This document shows positions 1-7,511 of a stretch of DNA of 16,420 bases, in pieces. The notes beneath the pieces were generated by a model. The model saw only the letters and a list, made by a program, of their open reading frames with translations. It was not told where the DNA came from and made no database searches. The translations under genes were made by a program, and so were the position numbers. Position 1 is the stretch's first letter; every line of letters starts with the position of its first letter. Location of the stretch: NCBI GenBank assembly GCA_910584125.1, contig CAJTXU010000041.1:1-16420 (forward strand), read 5' to 3'. Source of the stretch: an uncultured Muribaculaceae bacterium. Lineage in GTDB: Bacteria; Bacteroidota; Bacteroidia; Bacteroidales; Muribaculaceae.

Positions 1-52
1 AACGACCCCCTGATTAACAGTCAGGTGCTCTAACCAACTGAGCTACTGAAGC
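1..52 (-). tRNA. tRNA-Asn(GTT), 3' part cut off by the window edge
   Basis: Read on the minus strand, the acceptor 5' strand GCTTCAG (52-46) is followed by TA, a D-arm (GCTC AGTTGGTTA GAGC) and an anticodon stem CCTGA/TCAGG around the loop CTGTTAA. The anticodon GTT (18-16) reads Asn codons. The variable loop and T-arm begin at the window edge; the T-arm and acceptor 3' strand lie outside. It has its own strong promoter about 50 bases upstream (105-136). Confidence 0.93.
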
Positions 53-70
53 TTGAATCTATTGAGAAGC

Positions 71-84
71 CACCCCTCCGGGTG
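71..84 (-). other. Small hairpin in the tRNA-Asn precursor leader
   Basis: CACCC (71-75) and GGGTG (80-84) can form a 5-bp GC-rich stem around a 4-base loop. It lies between the tRNA-Asn promoter and the mature tRNA 5' end, so it would sit in the leader that RNase P removes. There is no T-tract, so it is not a terminator. Its role is unknown. Confidence 0.35.
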
Positions 85-104
85 CCCTTCCGCTTAAGAC
101 GATG

Positions 105-136
105 CAAAATTACAAAAACTTTCTTTATCCACCAAA
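105..136 (-). promoter_or_regulatory. Bacteroidota-type promoter for tRNA-Asn
   Basis: On the minus strand, a -33 box TTTG (136-133) is followed after exactly 20 bases by a -7 box TAATTTTG (112-105). Both match the established Bacteroides primary sigma consensus (TTTG, about 19-21 bases, TAnnTTTG). Transcription would start near 100 and give a leader of roughly 45-50 bases before the tRNA. Confidence 0.85.
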
Positions 137-247
137 TTTTATCCCTCTTTTTTGCAAATTATTTTTTCATCGGCGTTCCCCACCCCTTCTGAAAACACTG
201 GAAAAACTCATATTCGAAGCCCCTGCCCGAAAGAACGCGCCATGTAT

Positions 248-279
248 GTTGTTGTTTATAGTGATTTTTATTATCTTTG
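248..279 (+). promoter_or_regulatory. Probable promoter for the prmC-recX-comF cluster
   Basis: GTTG (248-251, three of four matches to TTTG) is followed after 20 bases by TATCTTTG (272-279), a full match to TAnnTTTG. The predicted start near 285 leaves about 15 bases before the prmC ATG at 300. The remainder of 53-299 holds the tRNA-Asn promoter and leader and AT-rich DNA in which I see no gene. Confidence 0.6.
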
Positions 280-299
280 TCTCCAAGAAGCTCACTCAT

Positions 300-1172
300 A
301 TGAACCAATCAGAAAAAAACGACGCGATCACCGTCTCCGCCCTCGCCCGCGAGATGAGGAAGAGGCTGGAGCCGCGTTACGGCCAGGGCGAGGCCAAGGC
401 CATGACCTCTCTCATATTCCATCATCTGAAGGAATGGAACGCCACCGACATAATCATCAACGCCGACCGTCCCGTGTCGGATTATGTGCTTGAAAAGACC
501 CGCGACATCCTCGCCCGCCTCGACAGCGGCGAACCGCTGCAGTACATCCTGGGCGAAGCTCGCTTCTACGGCATGGACCTCAAGGTGTCGCCCGCCGTGC
601 TTATCCCGCGGCAAGAAACCGAAGAACTCGTCGACCTTATAGTCCGCGAGAACAAGGGCGACGACCTTCGCGTGCTCGATATCGGCACCGGTTCGGGAGC
701 CATCGCCATCGCGCTGTCGCGCAACCTCCCCTTTTCCAAAGTCACTGCCATCGACATCTCGGCCGCCGCTCTCGCCGTGGCCCGCGAAAACGCCTCGGCC
801 CTGCACGCGCGCATCGAACTGCTCGAGCAGGACGTCTTCACATATACCCCCGCGCCAGGCAGCTTCGACATCATTGTGAGCAATCCTCCCTACATCGCCC
901 GCAGCGAAAGCAAGGACATGGACTCCAACGTGCTCGACCACGAGCCCCATATGGCCCTCTTTGTCCCCGACGACGATCCTCTGCTCTATTACAGCCGCAT
1001 CGCCGAAATCGGCCGGTCGGCTCTCGCCGGGCACGGAAGGCTATATTTCGAGATCAACCCCCGCTTCGCCGACATCCTCGCGACGATGCTCCGCACTGAA
1101 GGATATGCAGACGTGCGGATCATTGACGACATATCGCACCGCCGGCGCTTCGCCGCGGCCATAAAACCCTAA
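300..1172 (+). CDS. prmC: Peptide chain release factor N5-glutamine methyltransferase PrmC (HemK)
   Basis: A cytoplasmic SAM-dependent enzyme that methylates the glutamine of the GGQ motif in release factors RF1 and RF2, which improves translation termination. The 290-residue protein has the family layout: a helical N-terminal domain that binds the release factor (about 1-100), then a Rossmann methyltransferase domain. The SAM-binding motif VLDIGTGSGAIAIAL is at 125-139 and the catalytic NPPY at 195-198; PRQETEEL at 103-110 is also typical. The frame is open back to 102, but that longer form would begin inside the tRNA-Asn promoter and add 66 unrelated residues. The ATG at 300 follows a good promoter and gives the normal family length. 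recX starts 5 bases after the stop, so the genes are probably cotranscribed. Confidence 0.95.
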   Translation: MNQSEKNDAITVSALAREMRKRLEPRYGQGEAKAMTSLIFHHLKEWNATDIIINADRPVSDYVLEKTRDILARLDSGEPLQYILGEARFYGMDLKVSPAVLIPRQETEELVDLIVRENKGDDLRVLDIGTGSGAIAIALSRNLPFSKVTAIDISAAALAVARENASALHARIELLEQDVFTYTPAPGSFDIIVSNPPYIARSESKDMDSNVLDHEPHMALFVPDDDPLLYYSRIAEIGRSALAGHGRLYFEINPRFADILATMLRTEGYADVRIIDDISHRRRFAAAIKP

Positions 1173-1177
1173 GGAAA

Positions 1178-1654
1178 GTGAGCAAGGAAAAGAAACCGTT
1201 GACTGCCGAACAGGCGCTGCTGCGCATGGCCGACCTCTGCGCGCGTTCCGAACAATGCCCCTACGACATCGCGAAAAAACTGAGGGCGAAAGCCCTGAGC
1301 GAGGCAGACATACACAAGGTGATCGACGAGCTCAGGCGCCGCCGGTTTATCGACGAGCGTCGCTTCGCGGCGAGTTTCGCACGCGACAAGGTGCGGTTCG
1401 CCGGCTGGGGACGTCTGAAGATACGCACCGCCCTCGCAGCCCGCCGCATCCCGCAGGACGCCGTGGCCGCCGCCATGGAGTCGATCGAACCGGCCGACTA
1501 CAGGGACGCCCTGATCCGCGCAGCCCGAGCCAAGGCCTCGGCCCTCGATCTCAAGAATTATGACGACCGCGCCCGGCTCTGCCGGCATCTGCTGTCACGC
1601 GGATTCGAACCCGCCCTTGTCACAAGACTGATGGATAAAATCGGCGGTCTATGA
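1178..1654 (+). CDS. recX: Regulatory protein RecX
   Basis: RecX binds RecA filaments and modulates recombination and strand exchange. The 158-residue protein is all-helical and carries the three-helix repeats of the family: CARSEQCPYDIAKKLR near 21-36, then FIDERRFAASFARDKVRFAG at 57-76 followed by GRLKIRTALAARRI at 78-91, and a degenerate third repeat toward the C-terminus. The chosen start is GTG at 1178, directly after the prmC stop. An in-frame ATG at residue 17 would cut into the first repeat. The stop overlaps the ATG of the next gene (ATGA, 1651-1654), which indicates translational coupling. recA is not in the window. Confidence 0.9.
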   Translation: MSKEKKPLTAEQALLRMADLCARSEQCPYDIAKKLRAKALSEADIHKVIDELRRRRFIDERRFAASFARDKVRFAGWGRLKIRTALAARRIPQDAVAAAMESIEPADYRDALIRAARAKASALDLKNYDDRARLCRHLLSRGFEPALVTRLMDKIGGL

Positions 1655-2337
1655 ACGCGCTCGGATCGATTCTCGAATTCATATTCCCACGTCAGTGCCA
1701 CATTTGCGGTGTGACGCTCGGCGACACCGAACGCTACATATGCGCGACATGCCTCTCGCGAATGCCGCGGACTCTGTTCCACCGCCAGCCCGACAACGCC
1801 ATGGAGCAACGCTTCATGGGTCAGTTTCCCTACCGTCAGGCCACCGGCCACTTCTTCTATTCGCGAGGCTCCGAACTTGCCGTCCTGATGCATGACCTCA
1901 AATACCACCGTTTCCCGGGACTCGCACGCTATCTGGGTGAGGTCGTGGCCACCGAGCTGCTCCCCACTGGCTTCCTGTCCGACATAGATGTCATGGTGCC
2001 CGTGCCGATGCACCCGCTCAAGCAGGCACGCCGAGGCTACAACCAGACCATCGAGATAGCACGCGGTATCTCGCGTGTGACTTCGATTGAGGTCGCGCAG
2101 AACCTCCACGCAGTGAAAAGCCACCGCACACAGACTTCGATGACACTTGAACAGAGACTGAAGAACACCCAAGGCGTCTTCGGCGTCCGCCGCCCCGACG
2201 AACTCGACGGCAAGGGGGTGCTTCTGATCGACGACGTCTGCACCACCGGGGCCACGCTCTCGGCGGCCGCCACGGCACTGACCGAGGCCTGCCCCAACAT
2301 CGAGCTCTCCCTTCTCACCCTCGGCGTCACTTTCTGA
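1651..2337 (+). CDS. ComF family phosphoribosyltransferase-like protein
   Basis: The 228-residue protein has the ComF/GntX layout: an N-terminal zinc-ribbon-like region with paired cysteines C16/C19 and C31/C34, then a type I PRTase fold. PVPMHPLKQARRGYNQT (117-133) matches the family signature, and VLLIDDVCTTGAT (190-202) is the PRPP-binding loop. In naturally competent bacteria ComF helps take up single-stranded DNA. In Bacteroidales the role is not established, and family identity does not prove competence. It overlaps recX by 4 bases and completes the prmC cluster. Its last 11 bases overlap the 3' end of the convergent S8 peptidase gene, so there is no dedicated terminator between them. 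Confidence 0.88.
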   Translation: MNALGSILEFIFPRQCHICGVTLGDTERYICATCLSRMPRTLFHRQPDNAMEQRFMGQFPYRQATGHFFYSRGSELAVLMHDLKYHRFPGLARYLGEVVATELLPTGFLSDIDVMVPVPMHPLKQARRGYNQTIEIARGISRVTSIEVAQNLHAVKSHRTQTSMTLEQRLKNTQGVFGVRRPDELDGKGVLLIDDVCTTGATLSAAATALTEACPNIELSLLTLGVTF

Positions 2338-4402
2338 ACCTGAGCGTCACAGGGCGTCGGCTGCCGTCGGCGAGCATCATGACGTATACGCCGGGCAGCA
2401 GCGCGCCCAGATCGATCGTCGAGACTGCGGCGTCAGTCTCGACAGCAGGCATGGCCGCTCCCCCGTCGACCGCGAATATCTCCACCCGCAGTGGCAGACC
2501 GCCGGGATTGAGAATTTCCGCGGTCCTCCCCCGTATCACAGCCCTGGCGTCTGCCGGCACACCGACACCGGCCACGGTTCCGTAGCTGTCAAGCACGTGC
2601 AGGAGGCCTTCGTAAGGCCTGAGCCATCCCTGCCCGTGACGCGGATTTGACGTGTCGGGATAGTCGTGGGCATTGGTCGCCGCGAGGGTCTCCTTCACAT
2701 CGTCGACAGTCAGCGTCGGCACGGCTTCGAGCCAGGTCGCTATCGCCCCGGCCACATAGGGACACGACATCGACGTCCCGCAGTTGACATCCCAATAATA
2801 TGTCTCGTCTCCTTCCTGACGCGAGTCGCAGAAGTCGGGCACTCGCTCGGGATGCGCCTCGGCAAAGGCCCCGCTGGTGGAGGAAATGAGCCAGCCGCCG
2901 GGGGCAACGACATGCGGCAGCACACAGCCGTCGAGCAGTGTGCCGTAACTCGACCGGCGATTGACCGTGCCGGGCGTGTCTCCGCCGAACGTTCGGTCCT
3001 CGCCCGCGAGCGAGGGCACGGTGACGCGGTTGGTGTACATACCGACACATATCACATTTTGTCCTGTGGCTATGTCGCTCACCGACAGCGACGCATCCGG
3101 GCCCTTGTAGCCGGGCCATGACGCGAGACGCGAATATTGCGCGTCGCTGGTCACATCGACATGCACGCCCGGCTCCGCGCTGAACTCAAGCGCGATGTTG
3201 TATCGCGCCCACGTCCCCTCGGGCGACGTCGGGCTCGGAATCTCGGTGTGTGTGTCGTATTCCACTTCTGTGACCCAGCGACCGTTGAGTCCGCTCACAT
3301 ATCCGTGCAGGCGCAGAGTGCCGCTGAGATAACGCGCAAGTTCGGGGTCGTCAGCCGAATCGAACGTGACATCATAGCCGTCGGCCGACGAATACACACC
3401 CGAGCTATAGACGGCCTCCCTGGTGGCCTCGTCATAGACCATGAAGCGCACGCCTACGGGTCGGCCGTCGGCACTCCAGGCGTCGGTCATTCCATACATG
3501 TCGAACTGAGTCCAGTCCGAGGAATGCACGCGCATACGTATGGAGCGCTCCGCGTCGGAGAATGTATGTCGGAAACTATTGGTTGCGGAGGCCTCGTTGC
3601 CCGACGAGAGGCACACTATGGCCTCCTCTCCTATCAGATCGAGATAGCGGCAAAAGAGCGACGTGCCGTCGTGCGGGCCGTTGTAGCTGCCGAGTGAGAG
3701 GTTTATCACGGCGGGACGTCCCGTCTGGCGCGCATAGTCCACTATGTCCTCACACCCCATCAGGATGTCGACATCGGAGAAGACCGACGTCGTGGCCACT
3801 ATATCAGCTTCCGGAGCCATGCCCGACATTCCGTTGGCGTCATATGAGCCGGTCAGGATGCCGGCCACGTGGGTGGCGTGAGTCTCGTCGGGGTCGTCGG
3901 TGACCCAACCGGCTATCTCCTCGGGTGTGTCGAGCAGCGTGCGCACGGCGCGGCTCGCGTCATAGTGCGACAGGCGTCGCACACGGCTCTCCCCGTCGGC
4001 GTCGAGAAAGTTGACATGCCGCGGGTAGAAACCGCAGTCGTTGAATCCAACCACGACGCCGCGCCCGAGATATGGCCTCGGAAGGCCCTCGCCTGTGTGT
4101 ATCCTCGTGGCGTCATAATAGGTCTTGGCCTTGTCGAGCGTCGGGAACGCCCGCCTACGGTAACGCGGCGTCGCCGCGCGCGCCTTGTCGCGCCCGTCGA
4201 GCGGCACGAGGGCGAGGGCCATGTCGGCACGACGACGCCACAGAAGCACGCCCTCGCTCTCGAGCCGGGCGGCCTCTTCGTCGTTTTCCACAATGAGTAT
4301 CTGGGGAGAATATTCCGGCGGATCGGCATTGTCCGACGCGCCGGCATGGGTGTATCCGATGCCTGCAAGGAGGCCCAGCGCAATTGCAACTTGTTTTATC
4401 AT
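2327..4402 (-). CDS. Secreted subtilisin-like (S8) serine peptidase with T9SS-like C-terminal tail
   Basis: An exported endopeptidase of 691 residues. A signal peptide (1-20, ending THA) precedes a propeptide-like segment (about 25-105). The catalytic triad is visible: Asp122 in FNDCG, His175 in HATHVAG (the usual HGTHVAG with Ala for Gly) and Ser544 in GTSMSCP. The oxyanion Asn269 is in SSGNE. N269 and S544 are about 275 residues apart, far more than in plain subtilisins, so a beta-rich domain of roughly 150-200 residues is inserted in the catalytic fold (about 280-430). The last 60 residues (VEIFAVDGG, then STIDLGALLPGVYVMML) resemble a type A T9SS sorting domain. Export to the cell surface by that route is inferred. 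It is the last gene of the leftward cluster, 67 bases after the lipoprotein gene. I see no separate strong promoter; a 6-bp inverted repeat (4423-4428/4449-4454) lies in the gap. The substrate is unknown. Confidence 0.9.
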   Translation of the reverse strand: MIKQVAIALGLLAGIGYTHAGASDNADPPEYSPQILIVENDEEAARLESEGVLLWRRRADMALALVPLDGRDKARAATPRYRRRAFPTLDKAKTYYDATRIHTGEGLPRPYLGRGVVVGFNDCGFYPRHVNFLDADGESRVRRLSHYDASRAVRTLLDTPEEIAGWVTDDPDETHATHVAGILTGSYDANGMSGMAPEADIVATTSVFSDVDILMGCEDIVDYARQTGRPAVINLSLGSYNGPHDGTSLFCRYLDLIGEEAIVCLSSGNEASATNSFRHTFSDAERSIRMRVHSSDWTQFDMYGMTDAWSADGRPVGVRFMVYDEATREAVYSSGVYSSADGYDVTFDSADDPELARYLSGTLRLHGYVSGLNGRWVTEVEYDTHTEIPSPTSPEGTWARYNIALEFSAEPGVHVDVTSDAQYSRLASWPGYKGPDASLSVSDIATGQNVICVGMYTNRVTVPSLAGEDRTFGGDTPGTVNRRSSYGTLLDGCVLPHVVAPGGWLISSTSGAFAEAHPERVPDFCDSRQEGDETYYWDVNCGTSMSCPYVAGAIATWLEAVPTLTVDDVKETLAATNAHDYPDTSNPRHGQGWLRPYEGLLHVLDSYGTVAGVGVPADARAVIRGRTAEILNPGGLPLRVEIFAVDGGAAMPAVETDAAVSTIDLGALLPGVYVMMLADGSRRPVTLRFRK

Positions 4403-4469
4403 ATGAAGATAACGTAAACGGCGGCCCTCAAATTGTGGGAGCCGGGCAAGGGCCTCCTATCGTAGAGGC

Positions 4470-5093
4470 TCAGAAAGGCAGACCGGTGGCTATGTAGCCT
4501 ATCCTGACGTCGGGCGTGAACATCGAGGCGCGTGGCGGACGGTTGCCGTCGGTCAGGGCGTCGCCGAGAGTCTCGGCCATGTCGGTCTCGTCGACGCCGA
4601 AATAGAGGCCGTTCCATTTCCAGAACCAGATGCCGTTGTCGTCCATTCCGGCCCATTCCGACTCCACGCCCTTGAGCGCGAGGACTTTCGTGAACGGGTC
4701 GCCGACGCGGAGCTCGCCATCGGGAACGCTCACCGCACGGGCGTCGCCCTCGAGAGCGATCACATCGGCCTTGCCCTCCATGAAATCATAGATGGTGAAC
4801 TGCGGGATGTCTGCCAGCAGGAACGTGTAGGCCATGGCGTCGGGCGTATCGGCCGTGATCATATGGTCGTAAAGATTGGCGACAGCCACAGGGAGGTCGG
4901 AGATCGACTCGCCCACATGGATCGGACCGATGGAGTCGGCCGTGAGATAGAACTGTGTGGGGCCGGCCACCGGAGATTCCATCTCGGCGGTGATCGCCGA
5001 GTCAGAGTCGGCGCCCGTGGCCGACGAGCCTTTCTTTCCGCCGCATGACGCCAGCATCAGCAGGCAGGCGGCATAAAACGCGATGTGTTTCAT
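4470..5093 (-). CDS. Lipoprotein of unknown function with duplicated VG(E/D) motif
   Basis: A 207-residue protein with a clear lipoprotein signal: charged start, hydrophobic core and lipobox LASC with Cys17 as the lipidation site, followed by GGKKGSS and a Ser/Asp-rich linker (to about 42). I do not recognise the mature domain. It seems to contain two related segments, IGPIHVGESISDL near 55-67 and DGELRVGDPFTKVL near 125-138, and an aromatic stretch IWFWKWNGLYFGV at 155-167. The second half vaguely recalls small periplasmic lipoproteins with paired repeats, but I would not name a family. It lies 27 bases downstream of the antiporter gene and 67 bases upstream of the S8 peptidase gene on the same strand, so it is probably in their operon. 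Confidence 0.8.
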   Translation of the reverse strand: MKHIAFYAACLLMLASCGGKKGSSATGADSDSAITAEMESPVAGPTQFYLTADSIGPIHVGESISDLPVAVANLYDHMITADTPDAMAYTFLLADIPQFTIYDFMEGKADVIALEGDARAVSVPDGELRVGDPFTKVLALKGVESEWAGMDDNGIWFWKWNGLYFGVDETDMAETLGDALTDGNRPPRASMFTPDVRIGYIATGLPF

Positions 5094-5113
5094 ATCATAT
5101 TGCTTATGACTTG

Positions 5114-5134
5114 TTACTTATTACTTATTACTTA
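5114..5134. repeat. Three perfect tandem copies of a TTACTTA heptamer
   Basis: TTACTTA occurs at 5114-5120, 5121-5127 and 5128-5134 without mismatch. On the minus strand this reads as AAGTAAT-type units that encode the last residues (SNK) of the antiporter and supply two consecutive in-frame TAA stops, then continue into the spacer before the lipoprotein gene. Confidence 0.85.
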
Positions 5135-7490
5135 TCTCAACGTCCCCGTCTCCTTTGAGGTTCGCGAAGTAGTTGGGGTCGCCCACCACCCAGATCACGT
5201 CGCCGGGGAGCAGAGTCAGGTCGGGAGTCGGGGCGAGGAACTCGTCGCCGCGCTTCACCTTGATTATCATCGAATAGAAATCGTGTCGGATATCGGTGTC
5301 GCGAAGCGGCCTGTTGACCACCGGCGAGGTGTCCTTGAGCTTGATGCTCGACAGGATCACGTGTTCCTGCGCCGGGAGCTCGCCCGAAAGCGCGGCGTCG
5401 TGGACCGACTCCAGGTCGCTGTTGAGATGGCGCAGCTGGGCGTCGGTGCCGATCACGCCCAGCACGTCGCCGGGGAAGACGCGTGCGTCCTTGGATGGCA
5501 GCGGCATGTAGCTGTCGCCCCTCTGTATGCTTGACACGCTCACGCCATAGTCGCGGCGCAGGCCGGAATCCACAAGTCTGTCGCCCACGAACGGAGTGTT
5601 CTGGTCGATCTCGATGAATGCCTGGTGCATGTCGTCGATGAGATTGTTGTTGATGCCCAGACGCGTGTTCTCCCTGATGTTGAGGTTATTGATGAACTTA
5701 TCCTCCATGTTGCGGTATCTCTTCATGAGCTTGGTGCCTGCGAACGTCAGTACAAGCAGGAAGCAACCGGCCCCCACAAGCCAGCCGGTGAGCGACGAGT
5801 ATGCCACCGTGGTGAAATAGACCACGAAGAAGAGGGCCACGAGATAGCGGATGATCCGCATGGCCAGCAGAGGCACGTCGTAATATGAAGCCGTCTGGTG
5901 CAGACGGATCTTCTCATTGGGCTGCGTGCTGCTGAACGTCAGCGAGATGAGGAACGGCAGCATGGCCACACCGGTGATCACCGTCGCGCCGAGATGGCCG
6001 TATGTGCCGAAATATCTGTCGGCCAACGGGAACAGGAACGCCTGGGCCATGAGGATCTCGGCGAGCAGGATCACGGAATATAGCACAATTCGCCATAGAT
6101 AGCGGCTCAGCACGACGCGCCACAGGCGGCGCGTCTCGTTGCTGTCGTAGCTCTGGCCCGAATAGCGGTCGATCAGGAACCGGAGTCCCTTGGGCAGGTG
6201 CCTCTCGGCTATGTTGGCCGCGGGCTCGGCCATCTTGATGAAATATGGTGTGGTGAAGATGGTGAGCACCGAGACGGCCACGATGATCGGATATATGCGG
6301 GGTTCAAGCACCCCGAGGCTCATCCCGAGCGAGGCGATGATGAACGAGAACTCACCTATCTGCGTCAGCGTGAATCCGCTCTCTATGGCCACGCGCAGGT
6401 TCTGGCCAGTGACGAGCATTCCGAGCGTGCCGAACAGTATCATTCCCGTTATCACCACCGCGGCCAGCAACAGAATCTCCCACCAGTATTCGGCGAGCAC
6501 GGTCGGGTCGACCATCATGCCCACCGAGATGAAGAAGACCGAGCCGAAGAGGTTCTTGACCGGCGTGATGACCTTCTCCATCCTCTCGGCCACCACCGTA
6601 CCGGCCAGAATGGAGCCCATCACGAAGGCCCCGAGCTCGAGCGAGAATCCGCAAGCCACGCTGAATATGGCCATGGCGAAACAGAGGCCCATGGCCACCA
6701 CGAGCATCGTCTCGTCGTTGAGATAGCGACGAGACCGCGTCAGGAACGTCGGCAGCAGATAGACCCCGACCACGAACCATATGATGAGGAAGAACAGCAG
6801 TTTGCCGATCGAGAAGAGAAGTTCTGTGCCCCGCACGTCGCCCATGGCGAGCGACGACAGCAGCACGAGCATCAGCACAGCGAACAGGTCTTCGATGATG
6901 AGCACGGCCAGCACGAGCGAGGCGAACTTGCGTTGCCGCAGCCCTAAGTCTGACAGCGCCTTCATGATGATGGTGGTCGATGACATCGAGATCATTCCGC
7001 CCAGGAAGATGCGGTTTATCATGTTGAGTCCCAGGATATAGCCCACTCCGAAGCCGGCGAATGTCATGCCGGTGATGACTATCAGCGCCGTCACCACCGC
7101 CGAACTGCCCGAATTCAGCAGTTTGCGGAACGAGAACTCGAGTCCGATCGAGAACATCAGCACCACGATGCCGAGGTCGGCCCAGAAGGTGATATTCTCT
7201 GGATTGGCTATCGAGGGGAGATACACGAACTTAGGACTCGCCAGAAACCCGGCGAGGATGTAGCCGAGCACGACGGGCTGTTTCAGTTTCTTGAAAAGAA
7301 GGGTCACGATGGCCCCGAGCAGAAGGATCCACGCCAGGTCGGCTATCAGGCCGTTTGTGTGCTGTTCGTCCTTGTTCTCGGTCTTGACCGAACCGGGGTC
7401 GATCGTTTCCTGTATCTGCTGTATGTCGGAGACCGTGGTCTGCTGGGCCGGAAGCGAAGCGTATGCCGAGGCAAGCTGTAGTTGATGCAT
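5121..7490 (-). CDS. Cation:proton antiporter, CPA2/KefB type, with two RCK_C (TrkA-C) domains
   Basis: An inner-membrane monovalent cation (K+ or Na+)/H+ exchanger of 789 residues. After a polar N-terminal extension (1-47) comes the KefB-like core of about 12 membrane helices (48-420), with LIIEDLFAVLMLVL at 197-210, whose acidic pair E200/D201 lies in the transport core of this family, and ELGAFVMGSILAGT at 285-298. A further membrane block of about four helices (460-590) follows. Two soluble regulatory RCK_C domains end the protein (about 623-692 and 709-778), each closing with a PGDV motif (673-676 and 762-765). No nucleotide-binding RCK_N domain is visible between core and tail, unlike KefB/KefC proper, so NAD(H) or glutathione control is not supported. 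The gene lies 21 bases after the permease gene. Ion specificity cannot be read from the sequence. Confidence 0.92.
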   Translation of the reverse strand: MHQLQLASAYASLPAQQTTVSDIQQIQETIDPGSVKTENKDEQHTNGLIADLAWILLLGAIVTLLFKKLKQPVVLGYILAGFLASPKFVYLPSIANPENITFWADLGIVVLMFSIGLEFSFRKLLNSGSSAVVTALIVITGMTFAGFGVGYILGLNMINRIFLGGMISMSSTTIIMKALSDLGLRQRKFASLVLAVLIIEDLFAVLMLVLLSSLAMGDVRGTELLFSIGKLLFFLIIWFVVGVYLLPTFLTRSRRYLNDETMLVVAMGLCFAMAIFSVACGFSLELGAFVMGSILAGTVVAERMEKVITPVKNLFGSVFFISVGMMVDPTVLAEYWWEILLLAAVVITGMILFGTLGMLVTGQNLRVAIESGFTLTQIGEFSFIIASLGMSLGVLEPRIYPIIVAVSVLTIFTTPYFIKMAEPAANIAERHLPKGLRFLIDRYSGQSYDSNETRRLWRVVLSRYLWRIVLYSVILLAEILMAQAFLFPLADRYFGTYGHLGATVITGVAMLPFLISLTFSSTQPNEKIRLHQTASYYDVPLLAMRIIRYLVALFFVVYFTTVAYSSLTGWLVGAGCFLLVLTFAGTKLMKRYRNMEDKFINNLNIRENTRLGINNNLIDDMHQAFIEIDQNTPFVGDRLVDSGLRRDYGVSVSSIQRGDSYMPLPSKDARVFPGDVLGVIGTDAQLRHLNSDLESVHDAALSGELPAQEHVILSSIKLKDTSPVVNRPLRDTDIRHDFYSMIIKVKRGDEFLAPTPDLTLLPGDVIWVVGDPNYFANLKGDGDVEISNK

Positions 7491-7511
7491 CTATGACAGG
7501 TTATGTGGGTT

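Noticed and set aside
102..299. N-terminal extension of PrmC by 66 residues
   Set aside because: The extension starts inside the tRNA-Asn promoter region and resembles no PrmC sequence. The ATG at 300 follows a promoter and gives normal family length.
309..1034. Long open frames antisense to prmC and to other genes in the window
   Set aside because: They are expected in GC-rich coding DNA. They have Arg/His/Gly-rich composition, no recognisable domains, and lie opposite clear genes.
1651..2337. Evidence for a natural competence system
   Set aside because: A ComF-like protein alone is not enough. No ComEA, ComEC, DprA or pilus genes are in the window.
4423..4454. Terminator between the lipoprotein and S8 peptidase genes
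   Set aside because: GGCCCT/AGGGCC is only 6 bp with a 20-base loop and has no T-tract on either strand.
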